Positions 1 through 8,191 are shown, numbered from the stretch's first letter. The stretch is DNA of 64,000 nt from Nevskiales bacterium (GCA_028698335.1 JAQVDP010000006.1:1-64000), one strand, 5' to 3'. A program made the numbers and translations. Notes: a model not told the origin generated them from the sequence alone.

Positions 1-336
1 CGGCCGTGCGCTCTCTACTCAGAAACGGGTTCGATCACCCCAGCACGTACCAAGCTGCACGGGCCGGTCTGGCCGTCTTATCGACGCTCAGACTCTACCG
101 TGATGGTCTGCTCTGAACATACAAGCCCGGACCGGAAGGTCGATCTGATCTCCGTATCGGATCCGGCGCTCGCCCGGCAGTTCCAGGCCGTGATCGCCAA
201 TCGCGAAAACTCGATTGCGTACTGCTACTGCTCCATCTTCGACGATTGCTGGCTGGCGGACAGCCGGCAGCAGGCGCTGCAGCCGGAGTCAGTGGAGGCC
301 TGCCCGGATTTTGGCGAGGCGAGCTTCCGGAATTGA
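1..336 (+). CDS. C-terminal part of an unrecognised protein (cut by window edge)
   Basis: The frame is open from the first base to a TGA at 334-336, giving about 111 codons. Internal starts exist at 100 and 103, but the reading continues in frame to the window edge, so this is probably the end of a longer protein. A WPSY motif followed by an MV pair is loosely like the C-terminus of type-B carboxylesterases, but the cysteine-rich tail (CYCS, DDCW) is not typical of that family. I do not recognise it. A 135-bp gap separates it from the convergent HxlR gene. Confidence 0.4.
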   Translation, partial: RPCALYSETGSITPARTKLHGPVWPSYRRSDSTVMVCSEHTSPDRKVDLISVSDPALARQFQAVIANRENSIAYCYCSIFDDCWLADSRQQALQPESVEACPDFGEASFRN

Positions 337-471
337 GCGGCCGATGCCGGAAATGCCCGGGTGCGCGCCGGCACGGGGTTTTGTCGCCATCCAGCGAAGG
401 GGCAGCCGACCGGTCGCCACAACGATGCGCGGGCCCCTCGCTCCGGTGGAGCGCCAACGGTGCGGTGCCGC

Positions 472-792
472 CTAGCGCGGCCGCCGGGTTTCCGGGGTGT
501 CGTTCTTCGCCGCCTGCCAGGCAATCGCCCACTGATTGAGGGGCTTGTAGACCTCCAGCAGATCCCGCCCCATGTCTGTGAGGGTGTATCCCCGGGAAGG
601 GTCGTTCAAGGCGAGTTGCGCATCGCGAAGGAGCTTCAGCCGGTTGTTGAGCACGGTGGGTGAGAGATCGTTGCAGGCGCTTTGCAGCTGGCGAAAGGTG
701 AGCGGGCCCGCACGCAGTTCCCAGATGATTCTCATGACCCACTTCTTGCTGAGCAGGTCCACGATTTCCGCGATCGCCGGCTTTTCGTTCAT
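472..792 (-). CDS. HxlR-family winged-helix transcriptional regulator
   Basis: This 106-residue protein has the HxlR family core: LLSKKWVMRIIWEL, then the FRQLQ and LSPTVLNNRLKLL helices, then a wing ending in YTLTDMGRDLL. Family members are dimeric repressors or activators, often responding to quinones, aldehydes or thiol stress through cysteines near the N-terminus; here the only cysteine is in the middle (SACNDLS). It is divergent from the carboxymuconolactone-decarboxylase-family gene, with 78 bp between the chosen starts. That gap carries two matching palindromes, so it probably controls that gene and itself. Confidence 0.9.
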   Translation of the reverse strand: MNEKPAIAEIVDLLSKKWVMRIIWELRAGPLTFRQLQSACNDLSPTVLNNRLKLLRDAQLALNDPSRGYTLTDMGRDLLEVYKPLNQWAIAWQAAKNDTPETRRPR

Positions 793-814
793 GTCAGGTC
801 ACCGTAATGCTTGC

Positions 815-860
815 GCTACTCATTAAGTAGCAATATATTGTTTGCTACTGATAAAGTAGC
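815..860. promoter_or_regulatory. Twin palindromic operator in the HxlR / CMD divergent promoter
   Basis: Two near-identical inverted repeats lie 29 bp centre to centre: GCTACT-N5-AGTAGC at 815-831 and again at 844-860. The second extends to TTGCTACT-N5-AGTAGCAA (842-862). The TACT...AGTA arms resemble the operators described for HxlR-type YodB regulators, though the spacer here is 5 rather than 6 bases. A separation near three helical turns would let two dimers bind the same face. The assignment to the adjacent HxlR protein is inferred from position. Confidence 0.75.
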
Positions 861-870
861 AAGGTGTCCT

Positions 871-1440
871 ATGCCCCATCAACGGATCCAGCCTCTCGAG
901 GCGCCTTATTCCAGCAAGGTGGCAGAGTCGTTCAGCGTCGTCATGCCGCCCGGAGCGGAGCCGCTGAGGATTTTTCGAACGGTCGGAAACAACGAGCGCG
1001 TCCTGTCCCGGATGGTCCGCGGAGGGCTGCTCGATCGAGGGTCGATTTCGATCGCGGATCGTGAGCTGATCATCCTGAGGGCGTGCGCGGTCTGCGGGGC
1101 CGAGTACGAATGGGGGGTTCACGTCGCGGCTTTTTCGGACAAGGCCGGCTTCAGTGCGGAGCAGATCGCGGACACGACCGAGGCTGCCGTTCACCCGCCC
1201 CTGTGGAGTGAGCGGCAACTCGGTCTGATCCGGCTCGTGGACGAACTACACGATTCGTCGACGGTGTCGGACGAGCTGTGGATCGAACTCAAGCAATACT
1301 TCTCGGACGTCCAGCTGATCGAACTGCTCATGCTCGCCGGTCTCTATCATGCCGTCAGCTTCGTCGCGAACGGGCTTGGAATCGAAAACGAACGCTTTGC
1401 GCCGCGTTTTCCGGGCCGGGGGACGGCGGACACCGGATGA
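871..1440 (+). CDS. Carboxymuconolactone decarboxylase / AhpD-like family protein
   Basis: The 189-residue protein is an all-helical CMD-family member. The characteristic stretch is DRELIILRACAVCGAEYEWGVH: the usual CxxC...H redox signature of AhpD is represented by CAVC followed seven residues later by His, as in AhpD-like reductases. A second half-repeat (WSERQLGLIRLVDELH) follows. An upstream in-frame ATG at 811 lies inside the operator, so I chose the ATG at 871, just downstream of the palindromes. Control by the divergent HxlR regulator suggests a role in electrophile or peroxide response. The substrate cannot be told from sequence. Confidence 0.85.
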   Translation: MPHQRIQPLEAPYSSKVAESFSVVMPPGAEPLRIFRTVGNNERVLSRMVRGGLLDRGSISIADRELIILRACAVCGAEYEWGVHVAAFSDKAGFSAEQIADTTEAAVHPPLWSERQLGLIRLVDELHDSSTVSDELWIELKQYFSDVQLIELLMLAGLYHAVSFVANGLGIENERFAPRFPGRGTADTG

Positions 1441-1946
1441 CACACACCGTGCACATGAACGACAAACCGACACTTCACTTCTTCTGCGGCAAAGCCGGTT
1501 CCGGCAAGACGACCGTCGCATCACGCCTCGCGCAGGATCACAACGCGGTGCTGATCTCGGAGGACATCTGGCTCGCGCGTCTGTTCGGCGATCAGATGCA
1601 GAGCTTCGATGATTACATCCGGGTTTCGCGGAAGCTGAAGGCGGCGGTGGGTCCGCTCGTCGTCGACCTGTTGACCGTGGGGCAATCGGTGGTGCTGGAT
1701 TTCCAGGCAAACACGAGGGCGGGTCGCGGCTGGTTCCGCAGTCTGTTCGAGCAGGCCGGAGCGGGCCACGTGCTGCACGTCCTGGATACTCCGGACCAGG
1801 CGTGCCTGGCGCGCATCGCCCGGCGCAATGTCGAGCGACCGGAAGGTTCGCATCACCTGACGGAGGAGGACTTCATGCATGTCTCGTCCTACTTCCAGGC
1901 GCCCGAGGAGGCCGAGGGCTTCAAGCTGGAGATCCATTCGACGTGA
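1437..1946 (+). CDS. P-loop ATP-binding kinase-like protein (AAA_33 type)
   Basis: The 169-residue protein starts with a strand and a Walker A loop, CGKAGSGKTT, at about residues 16-25, followed by an SEDIW motif typical of small zeta-toxin/gluconate-kinase-like P-loop proteins. A VVLDFQANT strand is the likely Walker B region and the RIARRNVERPEG segment resembles an arginine lid. The start ATG overlaps the stop of the preceding gene (ATGA), which indicates translational coupling. Family members phosphorylate small molecules or tRNA/antibiotic-type substrates; the substrate here is unknown. Confidence 0.8.
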   Translation: MTHTVHMNDKPTLHFFCGKAGSGKTTVASRLAQDHNAVLISEDIWLARLFGDQMQSFDDYIRVSRKLKAAVGPLVVDLLTVGQSVVLDFQANTRAGRGWFRSLFEQAGAGHVLHVLDTPDQACLARIARRNVERPEGSHHLTEEDFMHVSSYFQAPEEAEGFKLEIHST

Positions 1947-2117
1947 GCAGCGGATGCCCTGCAGGCGGGTTTGCTGCCGCGCACGGTCTTCGTCGAAGCC
2001 GGCCCTGCGAGCCTGGACCTGTGTGCGCCGCGGGCACCACGCGTGCGGTGCGGCGCAGAAGCTGGTGAGATATGGCATGTCGGGCGGTCGGGCCGGCACG
2101 CTGTCTGGAGCGAGCTG

Positions 2118-2534
2118 ATGGAGCAGACATACAAGTCAAAGGTCGATACGTGGCTGGGCGTCGTTCTGGTCGGGGTGATGGTGGGATGCCTCGTCGCGTT
2201 CTTCGTTTCCGTCCGGTCAGGCGATGCCGCTGCCGTACTGGCAGCGTTGCCGATTCTCGTCATCGGCGCCGGGTTGCCCGGATGGCTCCTGGCGAGCACG
2301 CACTACACATTGGGCGATACGACCCTGTCGGTCAGAAGCGGTCCACTCAGGTGGGAAGTGCCGATCAGGGCGATCAGGGACATCACGCCCACGTCGAGTC
2401 CGCTGTCCAGCCCCGCGCTGTCTCTGGACCGGTTGCGCATCGACTATGGACAAGGCCGATCGGTGATGATTTCGCCGAAGGACAAACGCCGGTTCATCCA
2501 GGCGCTGGAAGCCCGCCGTGCAGAAGCCGGTTGA
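2118..2534 (+). CDS. Bacterial PH-domain membrane protein
   Basis: The 138-residue protein has two adjacent hydrophobic segments (about residues 11-31 and 38-56), then a beta-rich C-terminal part of the bacterial PH-like (DUF1200-type) fold, with YTLGDTTLSVRSGPLRWEVPI and VMISPKDKRRFIQAL. This architecture, a short membrane hairpin plus a cytosolic PH domain, is common for uncharacterised sporulation- and stress-related membrane proteins. The chosen ATG fits the family start; the frame is open further upstream but with no family-like sequence. A 171-bp gap without an obvious gene precedes it. Confidence 0.75.
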   Translation: MEQTYKSKVDTWLGVVLVGVMVGCLVAFFVSVRSGDAAAVLAALPILVIGAGLPGWLLASTHYTLGDTTLSVRSGPLRWEVPIRAIRDITPTSSPLSSPALSLDRLRIDYGQGRSVMISPKDKRRFIQALEARRAEAG

Positions 2535-2636
2535 CCGGACTGCGACCGCCCGGCGGCCGTGGCGCGGGTGCTTCCCTCCCGCTTGCGCCGGCAGCGCTCA
2601 ACGATATGCCAGACCGTTCGGCGAGGCGGAGCTGAC

Positions 2637-3188
2637 GTGAGCCGGGGCGATCCCAAGTCCCGATTCCGGGCCCGGTTGATGCGACCCGCCCAGCCCGGGA
2701 CGGACGCGTCATGGGCGTTTCTGGTGCTGCCACGGGAGGTGAGCGAGACGCTGCCGAGACGCGGCAGGACGACGATCGAAGGCACGCTCAACGGACACGC
2801 ATTCCAGGCGACGCTGGAGCCGGACGGGCAGCTGAGTCATTGGTTGCGGGTCAATGAGGTTTTGCTGCGTGCGTCCGGCGCGACTGCCGGGGATGTCGTC
2901 ACGCTGGAGATCATGCCGGTGAGCGCGGAGCCCGAGCCGGAGGTCCCGGAGGATCTTCAGGCGGCGCTGGCCGCAAGCCTCGATGCGCGACGTGTCTGGA
3001 ACGCGACGACGACCATCGCACGACTGGACTGGATCCACTGGATCACTTCGGCAAAGCAGCTCAAGACCCGGGCCAAGCGGATCGACGATGCGTGCGAGAT
3101 GCTCGCGTCCGGCAAGAAGCGGGTCTGCTGTTTCGATCCGTCCGGCTTTTACAGCAAGGCTCTGCGTGCGCCGGAGGCCGCCGATTGA
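2637..3188 (+). CDS. DUF1905 / YdeI-OmdA-like protein
   Basis: The protein (183 residues from a GTG start) has an N-terminal DUF1905 beta-barrel (LPRRGRTTIEGTLNG ... HWLRVNEVLLRASGA ... GDVVTLEI, residues about 25-100) and a C-terminal helical YdeI/OmpD-associated segment (IHWITSAKQLKTRAKRIDDACEMLASGKKRVCCFDPSG). This two-part build is the common form in proteobacteria. YdeI-like proteins are small cytosolic or periplasmic proteins with links to peptide and stress resistance, but no enzymatic activity is established. The GTG is favoured because the sequence before it has no family similarity; an ATG at 2559 is possible. Confidence 0.8.
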   Translation: MSRGDPKSRFRARLMRPAQPGTDASWAFLVLPREVSETLPRRGRTTIEGTLNGHAFQATLEPDGQLSHWLRVNEVLLRASGATAGDVVTLEIMPVSAEPEPEVPEDLQAALAASLDARRVWNATTTIARLDWIHWITSAKQLKTRAKRIDDACEMLASGKKRVCCFDPSGFYSKALRAPEAAD

Positions 3189-3275
3189 TACGGACGTGTG
3201 TGGAGTGGCCGGGTCGCCGGAGCGCGGGCGCGCGGTAGCCGGCGGCATCAACACCTGAAAGGGGATGGACGAACG

Positions 3276-3680
3276 ATGGCCAGAGTGACCGGAATCGGCG
3301 GGGTGTTCTTCAAGAGCCACGGCGATAGCGCGGCGCTCGCCGCCTGGTATCAGCAGCACCTGGGCTTGCCGCTGGAGAGCTGGGGCGGTGCGGTGCTGAA
3401 ATGGCCGGATGACGCGGTCGCGGACGGGGGGCTGACGGTATGGCACGTCGCCGCCAGCGACAGCACGTGGTTCAGCCCCAGCGACGCCGCTTTCATGATC
3501 AACTACCGGGTCGACGATCTCGATGCTCTGATCGCGCAACTCCGTGCAGACGGCGTGGCGATCGTGGGCGGCCCGGAGGCCCATGAGAACGGGAAATTCG
3601 CGTGGATCCTGGACCCGGAGGGGAACAAGCTGGAACTCTGGGAGCCGATGGTCTGGGACGAGAACAACAAGAGCGGTTGA
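3276..3680 (+). CDS. VOC-family (glyoxalase/bleomycin-resistance fold) protein
   Basis: This 134-residue protein has two beta-alpha-beta-beta-beta modules of the vicinal oxygen chelate fold. The first runs from GIGGVFFKSHGDSAALAAWYQQHLGLPLESWG, and the second from FMINYRVDDLDALIAQLRADGV to FAWILDPEGNKLELWEP. The closing DPEGNKLELWEP, with its metal-ligand Glu, is the classic family end. Such proteins are glyoxalases, dioxygenases or antibiotic-binding proteins; the substrate is unknown. Start chosen at the ATG after a purine-rich GAAAGGGGAT stretch. Confidence 0.88.
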   Translation: MARVTGIGGVFFKSHGDSAALAAWYQQHLGLPLESWGGAVLKWPDDAVADGGLTVWHVAASDSTWFSPSDAAFMINYRVDDLDALIAQLRADGVAIVGGPEAHENGKFAWILDPEGNKLELWEPMVWDENNKSG

Positions 3681-3719
3681 AGGCCCGATCCGGGCATTGG
3701 CGCAAGACGGGGGAGCGTT

Positions 3720-4193
3720 GTGAATATCCGGAATTTGCTGATCAAGCGGTCGGTGCAGTCGGTGCTGCGGGTGTCGGCGTGGATGGCGCGGCAGGAGCGC
3801 CTGAACGCGTTGACCGAAACCTGCATGAATCTGCTGGCCAGAGCCACCATCAGGACCAAACGGATCCGGCACGCCGATTCGCTCGAGGGGCTCGGACGGC
3901 AATGGCAGCGCGGGTTCCCGTCGGCCAAGCAGGTTCCGATCAAGGACATCACGGCGAATACCGTCTTTGCGGAAATCCATACCCCATGCCCGCTGCGGGG
4001 CACCGGCGATGTGCGCGCATGCCATCGGATGATGCAGTTCGATCGCGAGGTGGTCAGGCGCGCGGGTGGGCAGTTCATTGTCCTGTCATCCCAGGCGACG
4101 CCGGGCAATGCATTCTGCCGGGTGGCGATGCGTCCGCTGGGGGCGGACGTGAGCGATCTGGTGCCCGCGCATGAGGTGTCGCGGAATGCCTGA
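3720..4193 (+). CDS. Conserved hypothetical protein with CPLRGTGD...C motif
   Basis: The 157-residue protein starts with a GTG and has a basic N-terminal half with no signal peptide or membrane segment. The C-terminal half carries HTPCPLRGTGDVRACHRMM and a later FC. This arrangement is distantly reminiscent of the cysteine-containing L-2-amino-thiazoline-4-carboxylate hydrolase/V4R-like families, but the match is weak. It sits 39 bp after the VOC gene and 51 bp before the membrane protein gene, so co-transcription is likely. I do not assign a function. Confidence 0.65.
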   Translation: MNIRNLLIKRSVQSVLRVSAWMARQERLNALTETCMNLLARATIRTKRIRHADSLEGLGRQWQRGFPSAKQVPIKDITANTVFAEIHTPCPLRGTGDVRACHRMMQFDREVVRRAGGQFIVLSSQATPGNAFCRVAMRPLGADVSDLVPAHEVSRNA

Positions 4194-4244
4194 GTGCCGA
4201 CCTTGCGGTCGCCGTGGGACGGTTCGGCGTGGCGCGCGCAGCGG

Positions 4245-4730
4245 ATGCCGTTGACGCCCCTGCATCTCGGCCCCGGCGCTGCATTCAAGGGCGTGGCCGG
4301 CCGGTCGTTCAGCTTCATGGTGTTCGGCGGTGCCCAGGTGCTCATGGACATCGAGCCGCTGATGGCGATGATCCGCGGATGGCCGGTATTGCACGGTGTG
4401 AGTCACACCGTCGCCGGCGCGCTGGTGGTGGGTCTGGTCGCCGGTGCGGTCGGCAGGCCGGTGAGCACCTGGGTGTTGGAGCGCGCGAAGATTCCTCATT
4501 TTCCGATCACGTGGCGGGCGTCTTTCGCCGGCGCGTTCGTCGGAACCTGTTCACATGTGATGCTCGATGCGCTCATGCATGCGGACATGCGGCCCTGGTG
4601 GCCGATCGGCATGACGAACCCGCTGCTGGGCGCGGTTTCGATCGATGCCCTGCACGGTCTGTGCATGGGCGCCGGCGTCCTGGGCGCGGCGCTGATCACG
4701 TGGCGATATCACCGTGCCGGCCGCGTCTGA
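4245..4730 (+). CDS. YdjM-like integral membrane protein (putative metal-dependent hydrolase)
   Basis: The protein (161 residues) begins MPLTPLHLGPG and contains three to four hydrophobic segments. Conserved polar residues of the YdjM / LexA-binding-associated membrane hydrolase group are visible: PLH near the N-terminus, MDIEP at about residue 36, HGVSHT at about 52, and HVMLDALMH at about 107. These His/Asp residues would form a membrane-embedded metal site. An in-frame ATG at 4194 exists, but the family begins at the MPLTPLH position. The next gene follows 43 bp downstream or overlaps it, depending on that gene's start. Confidence 0.75.
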   Translation: MPLTPLHLGPGAAFKGVAGRSFSFMVFGGAQVLMDIEPLMAMIRGWPVLHGVSHTVAGALVVGLVAGAVGRPVSTWVLERAKIPHFPITWRASFAGAFVGTCSHVMLDALMHADMRPWWPIGMTNPLLGAVSIDALHGLCMGAGVLGAALITWRYHRAGRV

Positions 4731-4773
4731 TCGGTCTGCGGCCGGCATGCCAGGCGTCGTTGCGGGCATGCCG

Positions 4774-5532
4774 ATGATCTACCACCTCGCCGCGGTTGCG
4801 CTGGCACCGGTGTTCTTCATCCAGGGGAAGTACGTGCGCCGGGTGACGCGGGTGCTGCCGGAGCCCGATGGCGAGCGCGCGGGGACGGCTGGCGGCGGCT
4901 CGCGCCTGTCGGTGCTGATTGCAGGCGATTCCGCCGCGGCGGGTGTCGGCGCGGGGCATCAGCGCGAGGCGCTGTCGGGGCATCTGGTCGCGGCGCTGAG
5001 CGCCCGCCATGCGGTGTCGTGGAAGCTGCTGGCGCAGTCCGGCGATACGTCGGCACAGCTGCTGGCGCGCCTCCGGGCCGAGCCGGAGGGCCGGTACGAC
5101 GTGGTGGTGCTGTCGGTGGGGGTCAATGACGTCACCTCGCTGACGCGCTCGACGCGCTGGACCGGCAATCTCGAGGCGATCGTGCGGCTGCTCCGCGAAC
5201 GCTACGGCGCGGGAACCATCGTGTTTTCGAGCCTGCCGCCGATGCATCTGTTCCCGGCGCTGCCGAATCCCCTGCGGTGGTGGCTGGGCCTGCGGGCGCG
5301 GCGCTTCAACGCGCTGATGGCGGCTTTTGCCGGCGGACAGGCGGACTGCGTGTTCCTGCCGATCCCGTTTCCGCCGGCGACGGACTTCATGGCCGAGGAT
5401 GGATTCCACCCCGGTCCGCAGGCCTACGCATTGTGGGGACGGCATGTTGCCGAGGCGGTCGGTGCGGGTGTGAGTGCCCGGATGCGCGCCCGGGCGGGTG
5501 CGCCGGGGTCCGGACCGGCGTCGCCAGGGTAG
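4774..5532 (+). CDS. SGNH/GDSL-type esterase with N-terminal membrane anchor
   Basis: The 252-residue protein starts with a hydrophobic stretch (IYHLAAVALAPVFFI) followed by basic residues, which looks like a signal anchor. The catalytic blocks of SGNH hydrolases follow: GDSAAAGVGAG (nucleophile Ser in block I), the Gly block (AQSGDTS), GVNDVTS (block III Asn), and DGFHPG near the C-terminus (block V Asp and His). It should hydrolyse an ester or thioester of an unknown lipid or acylated substrate. Earlier starts at 4714 (GTG, overlapping the upstream gene by 17 bp) and 4747 are possible; I preferred the ATG just before the anchor. Confidence 0.83.
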   Translation: MIYHLAAVALAPVFFIQGKYVRRVTRVLPEPDGERAGTAGGGSRLSVLIAGDSAAAGVGAGHQREALSGHLVAALSARHAVSWKLLAQSGDTSAQLLARLRAEPEGRYDVVVLSVGVNDVTSLTRSTRWTGNLEAIVRLLRERYGAGTIVFSSLPPMHLFPALPNPLRWWLGLRARRFNALMAAFAGGQADCVFLPIPFPPATDFMAEDGFHPGPQAYALWGRHVAEAVGAGVSARMRARAGAPGSGPASPG

Positions 5533-5603
5533 CCGCGGCGCCGGCTTACACCGCCCGGTACGCTGCATTACCCTATGTCGGCCGGACGACAGGGAAGTCG
5601 ACA

Positions 5604-6494
5604 ATGAAAAGAACGATCGGGTTGGGGCGGAGCCGGGCTTGCGCGCTGCTGGTATGGGCGGTCGTGGCGGGGCTGGCCGCCTGCTCGAAGGGGCAGGACA
5701 CCGCGCCGACCGCGGAACAACCCGCCGAGTTTCCAATGGATGAGGCGCCACCGGTCGAGGCGGCGCCCGAGCCCCTGGAGACGGACGATGCTGCCGTTGA
5801 AATCCCCGACGAGGCGATCGTCGAGGAGGCCGCCGCAGCGGATTTCGAGACGGCGCTGCCGGATGAGGTGGCACTGGATGATCTGGAGCCGACGGCCGCC
5901 GGTCCGGACGATCCGGCGGTGGAGCCCGGCGGGGACCGTGCCGGCGGCGACGCCCTTGCCGAGTACCGGGTCGAGCTGGCGGCGGACGAGCAGATGCAGA
6001 TTCCCGGCGTGTCGGGCGAGCTGCGGGTCTGGATCGGTCGCGCCGATCATCAACCGAGCTTTCCGGAAGGCCTGACGCGGGATGCGACGACGCTGCCTGC
6101 GGTGGGCCAGTCGGCGACGGTGGAGCCGTTCGCGCCCGCGTTCGAGATCGAGCCGGCGGAAACGCAATGCATCCGGATCCATCCAAGCGGGTCGGAGGTG
6201 CGCTTCGTGCTGAAGCCGCGCCGGAGCGGGATCTTCAACGTGGGCGCCAACGTGTTTCTGTTCGATACCGCCGATTGCAGCGGGACGCCGATTCCGAAGA
6301 CGACCGCCACCCTCAAGGTGACGGTGGCGGTCAATCGCGAGGAGATCATCTCCGAGAAGGCCGGGGAACTGGGCACGGTGTTCTGGGCCAAGCTGCTGGA
6401 CTTCTGGGGCGCCTTCGTCGCGCTGCTGTTTGCGCTGATCCTGTTCCTGATCCGCGGCCGGATGAAGAAATGGTTCGGCTTCGAAGGCAATTAG
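5604..6494 (+). CDS. Acidic lipoprotein with a C-terminal transmembrane segment, function unknown
   Basis: The 296-residue protein has a clear lipoprotein signal (AGLAAC at about residues 23-28). Residues 30-110 are an extended Pro/Glu/Asp/Ala-rich linker. A beta-rich folded domain (about 113-250) then contains two cysteines (ETQCIRI and TADCSG). At the C-terminus a single hydrophobic helix (FWGAFVALLFALILFLIRG) is followed by basic residues RMKKW. If both ends are used, the N-terminus is lipid-anchored and the C-terminus crosses the inner membrane with its tail in the cytoplasm. I do not recognise the family. A 212-bp gap follows. Confidence 0.7.
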   Translation: MKRTIGLGRSRACALLVWAVVAGLAACSKGQDTAPTAEQPAEFPMDEAPPVEAAPEPLETDDAAVEIPDEAIVEEAAAADFETALPDEVALDDLEPTAAGPDDPAVEPGGDRAGGDALAEYRVELAADEQMQIPGVSGELRVWIGRADHQPSFPEGLTRDATTLPAVGQSATVEPFAPAFEIEPAETQCIRIHPSGSEVRFVLKPRRSGIFNVGANVFLFDTADCSGTPIPKTTATLKVTVAVNREEIISEKAGELGTVFWAKLLDFWGAFVALLFALILFLIRGRMKKWFGFEGN

Positions 6495-6601
6495 GGCCTG
6501 TTGACGCCATGGCGATCGCCCATCGCGTTAACGGACCCCTGCCCGGCTGAGCCGGTCATTCGCTCGCGGCGCCGCCTTGGCGTTCTGGTCTTGATCAATA
6601 G

Positions 6602-6630
6602 TTGACAGCGCAACAATCTGCGCCAATACT
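6602..6630 (+). promoter_or_regulatory. Candidate sigma70 promoter for the DUF1330 gene
   Basis: A perfect -35 hexamer TTGACA (6602-6607) is followed by a 17-bp spacer and AATACT (6625-6630), which matches four of six -10 positions. It lies in the 212-bp gap before the gene starting at 6707, giving a leader of about 70 nt. Judged by eye only. Confidence 0.5.
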
Positions 6631-6706
6631 TGCGCCTTCAACCATTTATCAATCAGGTGCCTGCCGGCGCGATTCGCCCGCCGTGGCCTGATCCAGGAGC
6701 GCGACC

Positions 6707-7144
6707 GTGACGGCAGCAACCTATCTCGAGCCCACGCAGGCATCCGGCGCCGCACTGTTCAGGCGGAACATTGCCGGCGAGGTGGTGATGCTCAACATGC
6801 TGCGCCTCAGGCAGACGGCGGACTACTCGGACTTTCCGGCGCTGGCGCCGGCGCAGCCGATCTCCGGCCGCGAGGCGTTCCAGCGTTATATCGATCACAC
6901 GCTGCCGTTTCTCGAAGCCAGCGGTGGGTCGCTGCTGTTGCTGGGCGATGGCGGGCCCTATTTCATCGGCCCCGAAGACGAGCAGTGGGATGTGGTGATG
7001 CTGATCCGGCAAAGCTCGGTGGAGCGCTTCTTTGCGTTCGCATCCGACGAGCAGTACCTGGCGGGCATGGGGCACCGGACCGCGGCCGTGCTCGACGCCC
7101 GCTTGCTGCCGATCGTCGAGTCCACCCTGCCGACGCGACTGTGA
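6707..7144 (+). CDS. DUF1330-domain protein
   Basis: The protein (145 residues, GTG start) has the ferredoxin-like dimeric alpha-beta fold of DUF1330: a first strand VVMLNMLRLRQ, an amphipathic helix around GREAFQRYIDHTLPFLEASGGSLLLLG, and a last half WDVVMLIRQSSVERFFAFASDEQYLAGMGHRTAAVLDARLLPI. Family members resemble antibiotic-biosynthesis monooxygenase/EthD folds, with no settled activity. It has its own candidate promoter and is followed 126 bp later by the GFA-type gene. Confidence 0.8.
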   Translation: MTAATYLEPTQASGAALFRRNIAGEVVMLNMLRLRQTADYSDFPALAPAQPISGREAFQRYIDHTLPFLEASGGSLLLLGDGGPYFIGPEDEQWDVVMLIRQSSVERFFAFASDEQYLAGMGHRTAAVLDARLLPIVESTLPTRL

Positions 7145-7270
7145 GGGCGGGTGTCGCGGGGCTATGCTTGGATGGTTCCGGTGCCGCGTAAGACCTGCGC
7201 GTTTCTGCCGGGCATGCATGGGGTCTGAGTCAGATCCGCGTCCGTCCAATCCATGCGGAAGAGGAAACCG

Positions 7271-7702
7271 ATGATCGGGAAGTGCCTGTGCGGTGCGGTT
7301 CAGTTCGAGGTGAGCGGGCCGCTGCCGAACTTCTATCAATGCCACTGCTCACTGTGCCGCAAGCTGTCGGGATCGGCTTCGGATACGGCGATGTTCCTGA
7401 ACCGGGCACAGTTCAGGTGGATATCCGGTGAGGATCGCATTGCGTCGTTCGTGCGCGAGTCGGGCTATCGGTCGGATTTCTGCCGGGTCTGCGGCAGCAC
7501 CGTGCCGCATGCCATGCAGAACGGGCGCCAATACTGGGTTCCGGCCGGGTTGCTCGAAGACGCCGAGACCGGCAACGGGGTTGCGGCGCATCTGTACGTC
7601 CAGTCCAGGGCGTCCTGGGATGTCATCGGCGGCAACGCCGTGCAGTACGCGGAGATGCCGGACATGGACACGCTCGACCGTCTGCTGCAGTCCGACTCCT
7701 GA
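7271..7702 (+). CDS. GFA-family zinc protein (glutathione-dependent formaldehyde-activating fold)
   Basis: The 143-residue protein has the Mss4-like zinc-site pattern of the GFA/CENP-V family: GKCLCGAVQFEV at the start, then CHCSLCRKLSGS, and later FCRVCGSTVPH. These two CxxC-type clusters plus Cys-x-Cys bind structural zinc. The family includes proteins that speed S-hydroxymethylglutathione formation, but most members are uncharacterised. The ATG at 7271 follows an AAGAGGAAACC ribosome-binding stretch and gives the family-typical MxGxCLCG start; an ATG at 7253 would add six residues. Confidence 0.87.
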   Translation: MIGKCLCGAVQFEVSGPLPNFYQCHCSLCRKLSGSASDTAMFLNRAQFRWISGEDRIASFVRESGYRSDFCRVCGSTVPHAMQNGRQYWVPAGLLEDAETGNGVAAHLYVQSRASWDVIGGNAVQYAEMPDMDTLDRLLQSDS

Positions 7703-7771
7703 GCAACGCGGCCGCCTGGTCCCGTATTTCTCCCACAAGCTTGACGCGGTCCACCCGCCATCAGAGCCATC

Positions 7772-8191
7772 ATGCCGAACACGCCGGAAGCAGATTTGAT
7801 CGTCGCGCTCACGCATCTGCAGAGCAGGATCGAGAAACAGTTGAGCGGCCCCCTGTCCGTGCACGGAATCAGCCTGACCGAGTTCCTGGTCATGCGCCAG
7901 CTGCAGCGCGCCCCGCACGGCAGGTTGCGGCGGATCGATCTGGCACAGGGGGCGGGCCTGAGCGCATCGGGCATCACGCGCCTGCTCGGTCCGATGGAGA
8001 AAATCGGGCTGGTCGAAAAGGTCGCAGCCGAACGCGACGCGCGCGTCAGCCTGATGGCGCTGAGCAAGGCCGGCGCGCGGATCTACCGGGAGGCCGAAGC
8101 CACTTTCGCCGAGGCCGCCGCGACGCTGCTCGCGCCGCTCGGCGACCGCGACCGGACGGCGCTGGCCCGGATCGTCGGAACGCTGCTCTAG
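7772..8191 (+). CDS. MarR-family transcriptional regulator
   Basis: The 139-residue winged-helix protein has the MarR layout: an N-terminal dimerisation helix (ALTHLQSRIEKQL), HGISLTEFLVMRQL, a recognition region (LAQGAGLSASGITRLLGPMEKIGLVEK), a wing (AERDARVSLMALSKAGARIY) and a C-terminal helix. The conserved DxR of the wing is present as RDAR. It is directly upstream and co-directional with three membrane/NTF2-like genes, the likely targets, although I see no obvious palindrome in the short upstream gap. Confidence 0.88.
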   Translation: MPNTPEADLIVALTHLQSRIEKQLSGPLSVHGISLTEFLVMRQLQRAPHGRLRRIDLAQGAGLSASGITRLLGPMEKIGLVEKVAAERDARVSLMALSKAGARIYREAEATFAEAAATLLAPLGDRDRTALARIVGTLL

